Origin: Craterostigma plantagineum | Lineage: Eukaryota > Streptophyta > Magnoliopsida > Lamiales > Linderniaceae | DNA length: 64,000 nt | Direction: 5' to 3' | Assembly: GCA_027422505.1 (NCBI GenBank) | Contig: JAPQWV010000760.1 | Location: forward strand, 124,001-188,000 | In this document: positions 34,018-46,630 of the stretch, piece by piece | How positions within the stretch are numbered: position 1 is the stretch's first letter | Layout: the number at the start of each line of letters is the position of its first letter | Made by a program: the position numbers and the translations under genes | The notes under the pieces: generated by a model | Told to the model about the DNA's origin: nothing | What the model saw: only the letters and a program-made list of their open reading frames with translations | Database searches by the model: none

Positions 34018-37000
34018 GACTTATGTTCATAAGAGTTCAGTCGAAAATATCTAAGTGTTAAATCGTAAATCAAGCACTGTTCACTCCGCTCTATTTATCC
34101 CGCGAGAATTGAAATCCTCAATTTTAATTGCCTAAGTGTGATTTATGAACTTAAGTCTCCGTTCTAATTTGAGATCGAGAAATTTTATTCGTTATAGTTG
34201 GCAACAATAACAGACTTAGAAAATTTTACTAAGTGTTGAAAGTTATATGCGTGGTACTGTAGCCGAGAAATTTTACGATCGAGAAAAATTTTCGTGTAAA
34301 TTTACAATCGAGAAAATTGATTTCTGTGTAAATTTACGATAGAGAAATTTTTCGCGCGTGAATAAAGTTTTTCGTCGTGAAAGTTATCGAGCGAGAAAGT
34401 AATTCGATTTTAAAGTAATCGCTGCGAATTTTACGATCGAGAAAATTGACAACGAGAAACGAGGTGACTCGCCGAGAAAATTTTCGATTGATTAAAATCA
34501 TCGCTACGTACTTTTACGATCGAGAAATTTCATCATCGAAAAATTAATTTTATCGCTAATAAAATTTACGACCGAAATAAAATAAAATCAAAATTACTGT
34601 CTTCGATGGTAAGTTTTACGATCGAAACGTAATTGCATCTAATTTATCCATTTCACTCAGTAGTCTTTCGTTCGCATAAAATCAAAATTAGGTTTCTCGA
34701 TTGTAAGTATTTTTCGATCTAAGTCAGCTATCTTAGCGACCAGATCAAAATTTTAGTGATCAAAAATCTTTTACGATGCAAACAGTAACTCAATCAATTT
34801 TGAAATTGGATTGAAACTATTTGCAATCGAGAAAGTTCTTCGACGCCTTTAAACGTTTAAAAACCCAGTTAAGATTTGAACTTCTTAAGACGCAGAATAT
34901 ACTACCAAAATGATCAAGAATCTATCACAGAAACCTGCGAAAGATCACAGAATAATGAAATAGACAGAGTTTAAACACACGCTAGTCCCTAAAGATTATC
35001 GATTCTACCTTATAAAGACGAAAAACAGTTGAAAATGAGAGATTTAGTGGGTTTTGAAGTTCGTCTTTTTGACAGAGGTTTTGCGCGAGAGAAAAATATT
35101 TCTACTGTTGAATTTTGCGATTGAGGGATTTTGCGTGTTTTAGGGTTTTTTACTGCAAACATTAATTTTGTCTAAGTGGGCTGATTAGACGTTATCGAGA
35201 CTTAGCTATTTTTTAAGCCCATTACTGTTTATGATCGAGAAACTTATGATCGTACATTTACTATCCAGTTTCTCGATGGTAATTTTTATGATGTTTTCAG
35301 ATTGACCTCTAGTTCATTTAAAAACCACATAATTACTCCATGTGTATTGAAACTGAAATGCAATTAACTCCCTGAAATTCTAAGTAGTGACATCGGGTCC
35401 AAATTCGATTGTCGATCAATCTGCAATACTTGGAACAAAAATGTCGAGAATGTTAGAGCTAATTTACTAGGGTTTGACAAAGGCTTCCCTAATTACTGTA
35501 ACAATGCCATTGACTCCATATCGTGTAAATTCGTGAAATCCTCCTCATCGTGGTGCGCTATGTATCATTTTTCGATCGAAAAAAATTATGCACCACTTAG
35601 AGAACAGACATCCAAAATATTTGGAGCACAAGGCATATTATTTTGTAAATGCTCCCCCTCAATTAATGCACAAAAATTGATTTAACATGAAAACACATAG
35701 AATCAATTTCAAGTAATACGCAATTCAGACAATTTAGCCTAGATACGTGGTCCCCTAATCATGTAATTAAAATGTTGCGCGAGGGTATGAGTAAAAACAA
35801 ATATTCGCATTTTAATATTCATTATCAATGCAAGCTGAACATGCATTCAGAATGTGCGAATTATAACATACAAAAATATCGCATTTATACACTTCAGTTC
35901 AATTGCAAAACAAATTGCATATCAAAATGTGCGATTTTCTTTCTTCATCATTTTTTTAATTGAAAAGAAAAGTAAGAAATACCGAAAAAGAAGATATGTA
36001 TATTATGTTATTATTATTTTTTTAAAATTTTCTTATGAATATTAATATTACTAATAGTACGGGGTCATATTATTTTGCTTTGATCAATCATCACGCCTAA
36101 AGTTTTGCAAGACAATAGAAAGATCATATGCCGTCAAGTCATGTCGACAATCGAAAGTCCTAAGTCCATATAATAGTCCATTTCGACAACTCTCACTAGG
36201 TTCACTCTAACTCTATTATTTTTAACTTGGGATTTTTTATTTATATCACTCAAGTCAACACAAGCAATTTTTATGTCAATTTACCCGTGATCGAGGCATT
36301 TTTAAACATTTCACCTATGCGAAAGGTCGTCGTCTTGGAATCAAAGGGACTTCAAGGGATTAATTTGACTTCAAGGGACTATCGGAATAGTGAGCTTTAT
36401 TTCTTCGTCTTCCATTTCCTTGTCTTTATTCTCCACCGGTATTTTTATTTTCAATTTTTCATCCTTTTATGTTTTATATTCCCTTTTATGCTCAAGCTGA
36501 AGGTCCGCTTCTCCACGAGGCTATAGGAGATCATCGTAGGCGAAGTTCTTCTTGTTGGTTCTCGGGCGGATACCGTGCTCCTCTTCTCTTATTCCCTAGA
36601 GCGGTTTCAGAGATTATCGATTGGGAGATGTCCACAGTTATGGAATTTGCACCCGAGGCTGCGCTCCGCTTCTCGTTTCCCGATAAAAGACCGAATTATC
36701 GTTGGAGAAGTTCACTTCGAGGTGCTCCTCTTTCCAGCCGTTCTGACGAGCGTACGAGATTATCGACGGAGAAGTTCACAGCAGGATCCATGCCACCTTC
36801 TAAGAATTTGTGATGTAGATAGTCGGAAGGCAGGGTTTCTTTGGTCTGCTTTTTGTGCGTTGAGCAATGCCTTCTATTGTCATCTTTCTCCTTTATTTGT
36901 TTATTTCCTCCCCCTCTTTTTCTCGTTTGAACAACCCTCCGAAGAATGCAGAAGTCGGTTGTAGGCTTTGAATGGGTTTCAAATGGAGAAAATGGATTTG

Positions 37001-37500
37001 GAGAAGGCTCAAAGTGGATGACTAGGGGTTAATGTAAAGGATAAAAGATTTATAAGGCCGAGTGAGGAATTACCTAGATGCCCTTATCATCTTTCTGATA
37101 ATCTAAAGCTAGGCTAGTATGAAGCCAAGAATCACTAGTTAAGACAAGCAATTGATGTGCGACTCGCTCGAGAATAGATCCAAAGAGATAAGAAATGAAA
37201 AGGTTAGAATCCTCACATGTAAAGTGACTTTGTGTCTAGTGGAGCAAACGAATGACTTTTAGACACAAGAGTGCGACTTAGACTGACAAAATTAAGCAAT
37301 TAATAAGTCGCTTTTCGGGGAAACTTTTTTGTGACTTAGATCAAAGCATCTTAAAGGATATCTTCATCCCCCTTATATTATAAGTATATCTATAATATTT
37401 TTTGATTTTATTTTACTATTATGATAAGAATCACGCAAAATATGACTTTTAAGTACGCAAAACACATAGAATAGAACATATGAAAACACATTAGAGCACA
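34018..37500 (-). other. C2 non-coding region downstream of pol
   Basis: 34018-34880 matches 60630-61500 and holds a dense array of TTTTACGATCGAGAAA-type motifs (about 34160-34860). 34900-37400 matches the region behind C1 pol. A degenerate tandem repeat of about 83 bp (36490-36790) is shared with C1, including the antisense open frame at 36469-36813. No domain-bearing frame is seen. Confidence 0.75.
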
Positions 37501-37539
37501 TAAAGCACATATCACGTTAGATTCAGCATGCCTACAAGA

Positions 37540-40500
37540 AATTGGAATCGTTTTTCATCCAATGCATTGGTGAAAATGTCAGCTACTTGATATTCCGTGT
37601 TCACGAAATGCATATCTATTGTGCCATTTTCTACGTGATCTTTGATAAAGTGATATCTAAAGTCTATGTGTTTCGTGCGTTAGTGGTCAACAGGATTGCA
37701 CGTTATAGCAATGGCACTTCGATTGTCACTATAAATAGGTATATTAATTAAATTGTACCCATAGTCGCGAAGCTGAGTCCTCATCCACAGCATTGGAGAG
37801 CAACAGCTGGCGGCCGCACGTATTGTGCCTCAGCCGTCGATGTTGATACGCAATTTTGCTTCTTGGATGACCAGCAGACCAGCTTTTCGCCTAGAAATTA
37901 AGCGCCACCGGATGTGCTTTTTCTGTCCATTCGGAAACCTGCACAATCAACGTCAGTATAGTCGATTAGTTTGAAATTCATACCTTTCGGATACCATAAT
38001 CCGAGAGTAGAAGTGCCCTTGAGGTAGCATAGGATTTGCTTCACCGCGAGCATGTGAGATTCTTTGGGATCGACTTTGAAACGGGCGCACAAACATTTGG
38101 CAAACATGATGTCCGGCCGGCTTGAAGTGAGATAGAGAAGATAACCTATGATGCTGCGATAGAGGGTTATGTCGACCGCTTTACCAGTGGGATCGGGTGT
38201 AGCTTGTTGCCATAGGAGTGCTGAGTGGCTTGCTCTGATCTTGATGAAATTGCTTCATAATATCCTTGATATACTTTGTTCGACTGATGAAAATCCCATC
38301 GTCGAGCGCCTGACTTGAAGTCCGAGAAAGAATTGCATCTCTCCCATATGGCTCATTCTTATTTGATCTTCATTAAATCTCCAAACTTCTTGCAAAGCCG
38401 TGGATTAGTTGACCCAAAGATGATGTCATCGACATATACTTGGACGACCATCAAATCTTTGTCTTGCCACTTGATGAAGAGTGTCGTATCGATCGTTCCT
38501 CGAATTAATCCAGACTGTACGAGGAATTCGCTCAAGACATCATACCAAGCACATGGGGCTTGTTTGAGTCCGTAGAGAGCTTTGTCTAATCGATTGACAT
38601 GATCGGGGTATTCTATATCAAAAAAGCCTTCTGGGGTGACATAGACTTCCTCTTTTAACACGCCATTGAGAAAGGCGGTCTTAACGTCCATTTCGTATAG
38701 TTTGAAGTCTTTATGAGCTGCATAAGCCAAGAATAGGCGGATGGCCTCGATTCGGGCGTCAGGATCATATGTCTCGTCGTAGTCAATACCTTCCTGTTGG
38801 TTGTAGCCCTTTCGCAACCAATCGTGCTTTATTCCGGATCACTTCTCCATCTTCATTCTTTTTGTTCTTAATACTCATTTCATTCCGATGATTGTTTTCC
38901 CATGCGGACGGGGTACTCAAGTCCACACTTTGAGACGTTCAAATTGATTGATTTCATCTTGCATAGCTGTCCCAATCCGTGTCTTTTAGTGCATCTGCTA
39001 CCTTTGTTGGTTCATTTTGGCTTAAGATGCAACTGAATATACCTTTCTGCTGTCTTGTCCTTACTCTACTCGAAGGATCACCAATTATCTGATCAACTGG
39101 ATGTGCTCGAGTCCACTTGCGCTCATGAGGCAAGGCCGAGCTAGAAGCATCAGCCATTTGTGCAGCAAGATCGCCAGTGATATGTGGTTGTTCAACTAGC
39201 TGAGGTAATTCAGGTTCAGCACTTGAGTTGAGCGACTCTGATGACATTTCCTCAACTTTCATGGTTGAATCTTCAGTACTCTAGGCAATTCTGAATCGGG
39301 TGAGATGAGGACATTTGAAGAGCTTGGTATATTGGCTTCATCCGGGGGAGATTCCACGATAGGTGTGGTACCGGTGTTATTCGGCCGATATATTTGCTCA
39401 AAAAGTGAGTCCAAGTCTTCTAAAGCTATTCTCAGAGCTTCTTCTGACGATGAGTCTTGGTTTGTTGCCGTTCGTTGCTGGTCGTGGGCCACCACACCAG
39501 TAAGCACGGGTTCTGAACTGTCGTGGTCAGAAGCCAACTGGTTAAGTACGGGTCCTGAACATATATGAACAGGAGCCATTTCTGCTACGTCTTGAAAAGT
39601 AACGTGGTAGCTTTCTTTGATTGTTTGTTGGACTTGATATATACTCGGCACGCTTTGGAAGTTGAAGAATACCGACGAAAGTTGCTTCGAATGCTTCAGG
39701 GTCGAACTTAGCACGTTGGTCTCTATCGTTCGCCACAAAGCACTTGCACCCGAAGACCTTGAAGAAGGAAATGTTGGGACCCATTTGTTAATGATCTCGT
39801 ACGGAGTCTTGTCGAACTGCTTGTGAACTACCGTCCTGTTTTGAGTGAAACATGCGGTATTTACTGCTTCAGCCCAAAGAATGTGTGGAAGGCGGAGTGG
39901 ATGAGCATCATACGGGCGGCTTCCACTAGACTCCTATTTTTCTGTTCTACTACCCCGTTATGTTGAGGTGTCTTAGCGGCTGAGAATTGCTGACTATCCC
40001 AAGTTTTTCATAAAAGTCAGTGAGGTACATGTTCTTGAACTCAGTGCCGTTTTCCGTTCGGATGACTTAGATAGTTTGCTACGGTAAATTCTGAGTAGAG
40101 TTCACAAAATTTATGATCAAGTCCCTTGTCTCATCTTTAGTTCGGAGGAACTTCGTCCATGTATAGCGAGAGTAGTCGTCGACAATAACTAGCACATACT
40201 TACATCCGTTGATACTCTGTGTCTGCATCGGTCCACAGAGATCCATGTGTAGCAGTTCAGAAGGACGTGAAGTAGAGGCAACCAGTTTAACATGATGAGA
40301 TGCTCGCTTCATTTTCCCTAGTTGACACGTCGAACATTGATGCTCTTTTTGAAGCATAATAGTTGGTAGACCGTGAACCAACTTCTTCGTTGAAAGCCGT
40401 TGAAGAGCCTTAAGATTGACATGAGACATACGTTGATGCCATAAGCTGTTCCTCTGAATTGTAATCTGGGAGATGAGCAAACAACTTTCGAGGTCCGCAC

Positions 40501-40850
40501 AGATGTTTGATTAATCGTGTAAAAATTAGATTTCGAAGTCCTTGGAGGAGTTCTTTATCCTGACTATCCTATATTCTGCACCAATCAGCATGGAAGACCA
40601 CCTGTAATCCTTTATCGCAGAACTGACCTATGATGAACAAGTTATGGCGGAGGCCTTCGACATACGAGACATCCTTTATTGTCAGATTCTCGAGAATTAT
40701 ATCGTCGAAGCCGAGAATCGAAGATGAGTCGTTGTTTTCGAATCTGGCCTTTCCGTTGAATCAGTCATGGTAGTTGCTCAGCTCTTGATTTCCAGTCATG
40801 TGTGTGGAGCAACCAGAGTCGAAGTACCACACATGACAAATCTGCAAACA
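37540..40850 (-). pseudogene. pol: Degenerate copia pol of C2
   Basis: Minus strand. Protease: HVWYFDSGCSTHMTG (about 40835-40790), separated from gag by a stop and a frame change. GAG-pre-integrase: HQRMSHVNLKALQRL, with CSTCQLGKMKRASH (about 40480-40300). Integrase core: 40300 to about 39540. RT: 38960-38359, with [15 protein letters not shown] and an intact YVDDIIFGS near 38425. RNase H: about 38107-37560. Stops and indels break it into at least eight frames, so it is not functional. Confidence 0.9.
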
Positions 40851-40855
40851 CAAAT

Positions 40856-43800
40856 TTATAGAGTTTTAGGTACCCACTTAGAAATGGGTCCTCTCAGATT
40901 AGCAGACTTAGGAGTAGGTGCAGATATGGTTCCTAAATTATGACTAAGTGAAGCTTTAGTGACCCAAGTCATCTTTGAAGAAGCTGATTTGGGTTTGGCC
41001 TTTGTAGGAGACTTGGCCTTTTTGGCTTTCGTCTTCTTAGGCGGAGTTTTAGGAACCCATTTGGGTTGAACTTGACAGGGAAGTTGAATTTCAGCACGGT
41101 CAAATGTCTTGGTACGTTTGATCGAGGAGAAGATCTTTTCATTGGATAATCGCCTAAGGTGTTTGGAGATGGGATACCTTAGGTGAGAACACTCATGAAT
41201 GGCACTATAAGCGTACTTGATGACTGGATCTTGTTTCCTTCGAGTTTTTCTATCGGCATTTGCTTTAGAACGAGTGTTCATTATTTTTTAGGAAGAGCCT
41301 ATTTCAAAATTAGTGCTTCTAAAAGTAGTCGGCTGAAGAAGAGCATGTAGAAGCGATGATTTGAAGTGAGGAAACGGCTTTTCTATTTCTACGAGTGTCT
41401 TTTCTTGTTACAGAAGGAGGAGATACATTTGTAACTTTAACATCTAGAGGCTCCTTCTTAATTTCTCGACTAGACACCCTAGCCTTCGATTTTTCTTGCT
41501 CAGGTACTAGCTACCTGTCGACGTAGTAGAAACAAAGTTAGAGATAATATTTTTACATTTTTATTTTGAGCTTTTCGATTTTTATAAGGTGATATTTCTT
41601 TCTTCACGCTTAATGTTTTCTTTAGAGTGAGATGAGTGAGAAAGGGTTTGAGTGATGGAGGAAGCTTTGAGATTTTTCATCTCTTTTAGGAACATTTTCT
41701 TTTCAGCTTCAAAATTCCCTCTTTCCTTTTCTAATGAGGCTATTAGCCCTTCTATTTTCCTATCAATAGGAGTATTGCACTTACTCCGATTTAGAACAAC
41801 TTGACTCAAAGCTCCAACCATTAAGTTCCATAGTTTTGTCAATTTGATTCAATTCAGTGTAGGAAAAGGGAATTTCAGCCTTAGTCTTGGATTTTCTTTT
41901 AGCTTCTTCTAACGCGTTAATTTCTTTTGCATTAGTAAAAACCATAAGAGATGCTAGTCCAAGACCCATGTACTTGACATCATGAAGTTGTTTGCAGTCA
42001 ACTTTCTTCAAGTGTCGTGGATTCTCGAAGCCTAAGCCAAATTTATAATCATAAAATTATATGTCCTTTGGCTGATTGAAAAATATAGTCTGATCAGTTT
42101 GATCCCTTTTTACAAGAAGCTCTTCTCATTTCTTAATCTTCGTATATATGTAGCTTCTTACGTTCGGCATCTAAGGTAGTATATTAATTAGAGCTGTGCT
42201 CTTTTCAGCTTGACAGGTATCTGGACTCTTCCCTAATTCACTAATCCTAGGATTGGATTTTTCTAATTCAATCTCTAGACTAGTGACCTTTTTAGTTGCT
42301 GCTTCAAGTCTACTTTTAACAAGGCTCTTCTCATCTGAGTTCCTTAGTAGACATTTGCGGTTATTGTCTAACTTGTCCTCTAGCTCCATTATTACCAAAC
42401 TATGCTGTTCTAATGAGATATGGTTAGTCTCATATGATTGGAGTCTCTTCGTTAATTCGTCTATTTTGAGATTAGAGCTCCTAACGTTTTCTTCGAGACT
42501 AGCTATGGTTTCCTTAGACTTAAGAAGCTTTTTCTCTAGGTTTATACTTCGTTTCTGCTTAGGTACCATGTTAGCAAATTTTGAATTTAATTCAGCTAAC
42601 AGGTCAGAATGTGTAATGTCAGAGATTTCTACCTCCTCGGATGTAGTGGATGCATTATCGTTGTCCACCCTCGTGGAAGTTCCATCTTCCTCATCATCGT
42701 CGAGGCGCGCCGTTAGAGCGAGATTTTCAGTATCAGAATCTGAGCTGTCCTCTAGCCAGTGGTCCTGTTCCGCCATTAGAGCTACTCCAGCTTCCTTCTG
42801 TTTTGTAAGTTGAAGCTTCCTGGAGTAGTAGTTAGCATCCTTCTTCTTTAGAAGGGTACAATCTCTGGGAAAGTGACCAGTTTTCCCACAGTCGAAGCAT
42901 TTAAGTGAGTCTTTAGAGGTTGTGGCTTCTGAGGACTCAGTTGGTTTTTTTTTGTTCTTCGAGCTTGTAGTTCGAAGACGATTAGCAGAAGATGATGACT
43001 TATTCTTAAAGTATTGCTTTGTCATCATCTTGGCAATTAAGGCCAACTGTTTCCAAAATTATCCGACATCAGGTGGAAGCTCTGAATCCGATGGTTCCTC
43101 ATTCAATGAAGAGCTGGGAAGCTTAACATGCTTTTCCTTGCGTGAGCGGGAGCTCCTCTTCTCTGAAACTAAGGCTATGGAGTCATCGGCCTGTTTCCCA
43201 TTTTGCTCTTTTTGTATCTCGCAGATGTCTTCTTCATGTTGAGCGAGGTTGTAAAAAAAAGCATGAATATCCAACTCATCCAAGTCTTTGTTCTGTCGTA
43301 GTTGAGTGGATATCTTTTTCCATTCGGTAGGCAGCGAGGACAGAAACCGAACATTCATCTCCATGTTTGTTTTCTTGATATTAATTTTCTTATTTCGTTG
43401 AGAAGGGTGAGGTACCGCTGATAAAGATCATGTAAACTCTCCTCATTTTTAGCTTTGAATGAATCATATGCCGTGAGTATATTCGCCTTTTTAGCCTTGA
43501 CGCCTACTTCGGTTCTTTGCATCATCCTCTCCAGTTCATCCCACATTCCTTTAGCCGTTGGGAGGCTATCTATCTATCTATAGATATGGTTGGGAATGCC
43601 CTGCATTAGTGTGTTCTTGGCTATCAGACCTGCCTTTGCTCTTCTTTTCTCAACATTGTCGTACTCGCTAGGTAGTTTCACTCGCCTAGTGGGTTCGACT
43701 AGAGGATTATTCGAGCTATCACCTTCTTGATTTATATAAAATACTTTGGTCCCTCAAAGAGTGATTTAAGCAAGTCTTCAGCCAGATTTTTAAGCTCAAT

Positions 43801-43890
43801 GTACTTCAAGAACCAACTCCTCCACACTGTGTATTCGCCTCTTTTGAGAATTGGAGGACGATTGTCGTTTCCTAGAGAGTAAGCATCCAT
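40856..43890 (-). pseudogene. gag: Degenerate copia gag of C2
   Basis: Starts at the ATG at 43890 (MDAYSLGNDN). It has RPPILKRGEYTVWRSWF, the UBN2-type domain (KGMWDELERMM near 43550, SFKAKNEESLHDLYQRYL near 43450), an intact zinc knuckle CFDCGKTGHFPRDC (near 42900), a long coiled-coil region (42171-42800) and the ending GPISKWVPKTL with a stop at 40856-40858. It is broken by several frameshifts. The gag is unusually long, about 1000 codons in total. Confidence 0.88.
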
Positions 43891-44847
43891 TTCCGTTTGT
43901 TGGGTTGATGAAGGATCTTCGTTTGTTGTTTTGATGATTTGGACTGATGTTAATTGCTTCACAAGTAGTTAGTTAGTAGCGTTTGATTCTAAAGCAGTCA
44001 TGAATTATTTTCGATTCAATTTTTAGAGTTTGATCGAAAATAATTTGTCGAAGTAAAATGTAGTCGTTACTGTTCTCGTACGAGAAAGTCTGTCAGCGAA
44101 AAATTTTACGAGCGAAGAAAGTTGCTCAAACACTTTTGATAGAGAAAAATTTCAGAATCGTGAATTTAGTTCGATTGCAAGAAACAATACGTTTTGTAAG
44201 TTTCTCGCTGATTCAAAATAGATTCGTTGACCGAAAGTTTTTCGACCGTAAATGATTTTCGCTAGGTCAAACTTTAATAGTCTGACAGAAAATGTTTTTC
44301 GACGGAAAGTTTTGCGAGCGCAAAGGTCAGAATTGGTCTTGTCGAAAATGATTTTCGCTTGATAATGGTCGAGAAATTTTTCAACTAAAATCGCTTCTGA
44401 TTACGACGACTTTAGCGCTGACTTAGAGTTCTGACCGAGAAAAATTATCGCGCAAACAGTATTAGAACCCTAATTAACACTGATTCTGGCAAAAAATGAT
44501 GAATTAGAGCATGAAATTACAGGTATCTGCTCGTAATCAGCTGATGAATACACACGAACAAACAATTACACACGTCATGAAGCAAAATATATCAATTTGA
44601 GCAAAATCAGAACGTGTTCTATGATTTCTACGCGCGGACAGTAACTTCTCAATTCCAATTGAATCTGCTAAATTAAAGCTCTAAACACAACCAATCTAAT
44701 CGCAAACAATATTTAGCACTAAAACGAGCACAGAGACATCAAATTCAAATCAAACAAGCACAGAATTGAGCTATAAGATCGAAATTGAATTTTGCGCCAA
44801 AACTGTTCTTCAATGGAACAGTTCCAGAATTAAATTTCGATCCGATT
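43891..44847 (-). other. C2 untranslated leader with GAGAAA-type motifs
   Basis: Homologous to 27043-28150. Motifs such as CGAGAAA, TTTTCGA and TTTTACGAGCGAAG cluster at 44030-44460. It is interrupted at 44847 by element D. Confidence 0.75.
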
Positions 44848-45183
44848 CGTTAGGAAATATTTTGCAGTGTTCAATTTCATTATATTATCTTTGTTGTGTT
44901 AGATTTTAGTTAATTTGGGCTAGGTCGTAATGGGATATCCCGTAGCTATTTGTAATGGGCTTACACAAGGGCCTAAGTATTATATACCAACTTGTGGTAT
45001 AAATACTAAAACCCTAACACATAGTTAGGTGTGCTTGTGTGTGTAGATCAAACAAACAATCTTAGAGTGAGAGAGCCTCCTCAAGAACACCACCAAGCCC
45101 CACACGCCCCGAACCTAAATCTCGATCATTCGGCGTGTTTAATCCGTCCTCCGTCGTATTGTTGGTGAAATCTCGGACCAACA
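44848..45183 (+). repeat. 5' LTR of D (336 bp)
   Basis: Begins (C)GTTAGGAAATATTTT (the first base is T in the 3' copy) and ends CGGACCAACA. The inverted repeat TATACCA/TGGTATA (44983-45001) surrounds the TATA box, TATAAATAC. Confidence 0.88.
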
Positions 45184-45185
45184 AG

Positions 45186-45197
45186 TGGTATCAGAGC
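45186..45197 (+). promoter_or_regulatory. Primer-binding site (initiator tRNA-Met) of D
   Basis: TGGTATCAGAGC, two bases after the LTR end. Confidence 0.92.
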
Positions 45198-45454
45198 CCA
45201 ACGCGACCGGATTTGCGTGTTTTGAGCAAGATTTGAGTGAAAAATTGCTTGAAAAATTATTTTCGTCACTTTCAGTTTTTGGGCGATTTCGACCTCGATT
45301 TGTTGTTTTTAGACATCCCAAAGGTTGATTATGTGTTTAGGAATGTTTTTCTGAAGTCTTGGAACAAGTTTCGTCGATTTTGAGTGAGATTTGAGCGAAA
45401 ACGAGCCATTTTTCTGGTAAAAGTCGCGCAGCCTATGAAATAGTAAACTGTTCT

Positions 45455-45960
45455 TGGCCGAGAAATTTTCATACCCGAGAAAGTTTGCCTGAGAAAATTT
45501 CGCTGGCCGAGAAACTTTCGCTGCCCGAGAAATTTTATCAACCTGAGAAACTTTCGCTGCCCGAGAAATTTTGCTTAACTGAGAAATTTTTTTTTCAAAT
45601 CCGAGAAATTTTCTAAGGCTGAGAAATTTCGAAACCGAGAAACTTTTTTTCTCAGGCTGAGAAATTTTGAAACCGAGAATTTTTTTTTTCTCAGGCTGAG
45701 AAATTTCTATCCGAGAAACTTTTCAGTTGCGAAACTTTCTCAGTTCACACTTCACGATTTTTTCGCGGTCTCTCTCACACAGTTGCTTTTTTTCAACCCG
45801 CGAATTTTTCAACCTGAGAAACTTTTAAAACTGAGAAATTTTTCAAACTGAGAAATTTTCCAGAAATTCGAAATTTTCGCGACTCACTCTCTCAACGAAA
45901 TTTCTCGGGACAACATTTTTCGCATATTTTCACACATCATTTTTCGCACCCCCCGAGAAA
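45455..45960 (+). repeat. GAGAAATTT motif array in the D leader
   Basis: About 20 copies of (CC)GAGAAATTTT, (GCT)GAGAAATTT or CGAGAAACTTT within 500 bases. Similar motifs fill the C leaders and C downstream regions. Confidence 0.85.
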
Positions 45961-46069
45961 TTTGCACCCAACCTTTAAACTTGATCCAAACACATATTTT
46001 AGCTTCAAATCCTGCAAAAAATCACTCTTTAAAAATACACTTAAACGTTTTTTTTTCCCACCAAAATTT

Positions 46070-46131
46070 CTGCCCCCCCCCCCCCCCCTCGGATTAAATA
46101 AGGTTTTAAGGAGCAAAAAAAAAAAAAAAAA
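46070..46131 (+). repeat. Homopolymer tracts (C then A)
   Basis: A run of about 16-18 C near 46074-46089 and a run of about 17 A near 46115-46131. Such tracts are prone to sequencing length error. Confidence 0.8.
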
Positions 46132-46429
46132 GGAAAAATTTTTTTCTCTAAGCCTAAGGAAAATTTATATCATTGGATAGAGAAAAATTTTCTAAGGCCA
46201 TTGGAATTTGTCTACTTTACACTTTTAAAAAATTTTCCGAAATAAATTTTGCTGGGCCAAAATTTTCGGTATAGACGACGTTTTTTTTCTGAAATTTTGA
46301 AGGCAAATCCAAAACGCGGCAACGATCACCGTACCCAACGATCGACCTAGGACGGTATTGGCACATTATAGAAAAGTTTAGGTCACCCCCAAACTTTTCG
46401 GAGCGGAATTTCCAAATGCAAATTTCACA

Positions 46430-46630
46430 CTACCCAGCATGTATGGTACCCAAGTTGCTCCACATACATGAATGGTACACGACGTGAGCAACCACTCCCC
46501 GGCATGAATGGTACATGGGTTGCTCCACATGCATGACCGGTATGCACTGCGAGCAACCAACCCCATCATGCACGTTACACGGGTTGCTCCACGTGCATGA
46601 AGGGATGTCAGAGAAGCGAGCAATCATCAT
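46430..46630 (+). repeat. Three about 65-bp repeats derived from the copia protease active site (D)
   Basis: Each unit contains CATG(T/A)ATGGTAC, then GTTGCTCCACAT(A/G)CATGAATGG or a variant, then GAGCAACCA. Unit 1 still translates as HVWYPSCSTYMNG, close to the C2 protease start (HVWYFDSGCSTHMTG). Units 2 and 3 are more decayed. The same units occur twice in D' (29705-29850). Confidence 0.75.

Larger units (their letters stand above)
34013..44847 (-). mobile_element. C2: second copy of the C-family copia element, truncated at both ends
   Basis: Homologous to C1: leader (43891-44847), gag, pol, and non-coding downstream region. The left end is cut by LTR G and the right end by element D just before the PBS would be reached, so no LTR of C2 remains here. 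It is better preserved than C1: the CCHC knuckle and YVDD motif are intact. Confidence 0.88.

Noticed and set aside
44848..45183. D LTR and C LTR as one family, since both begin or end with TGTTAGG
   Set aside because: They lie in opposite orientation, so TGTTAGG is the start of one and the complement of the end of the other, and their bodies do not align.
619..45197. tRNA-like matches (GCTCTGATACCA) that might be tRNA gene fragments
   Set aside because: Each is a 12-base primer-binding site next to an LTR end; no cloverleaf flanks them.
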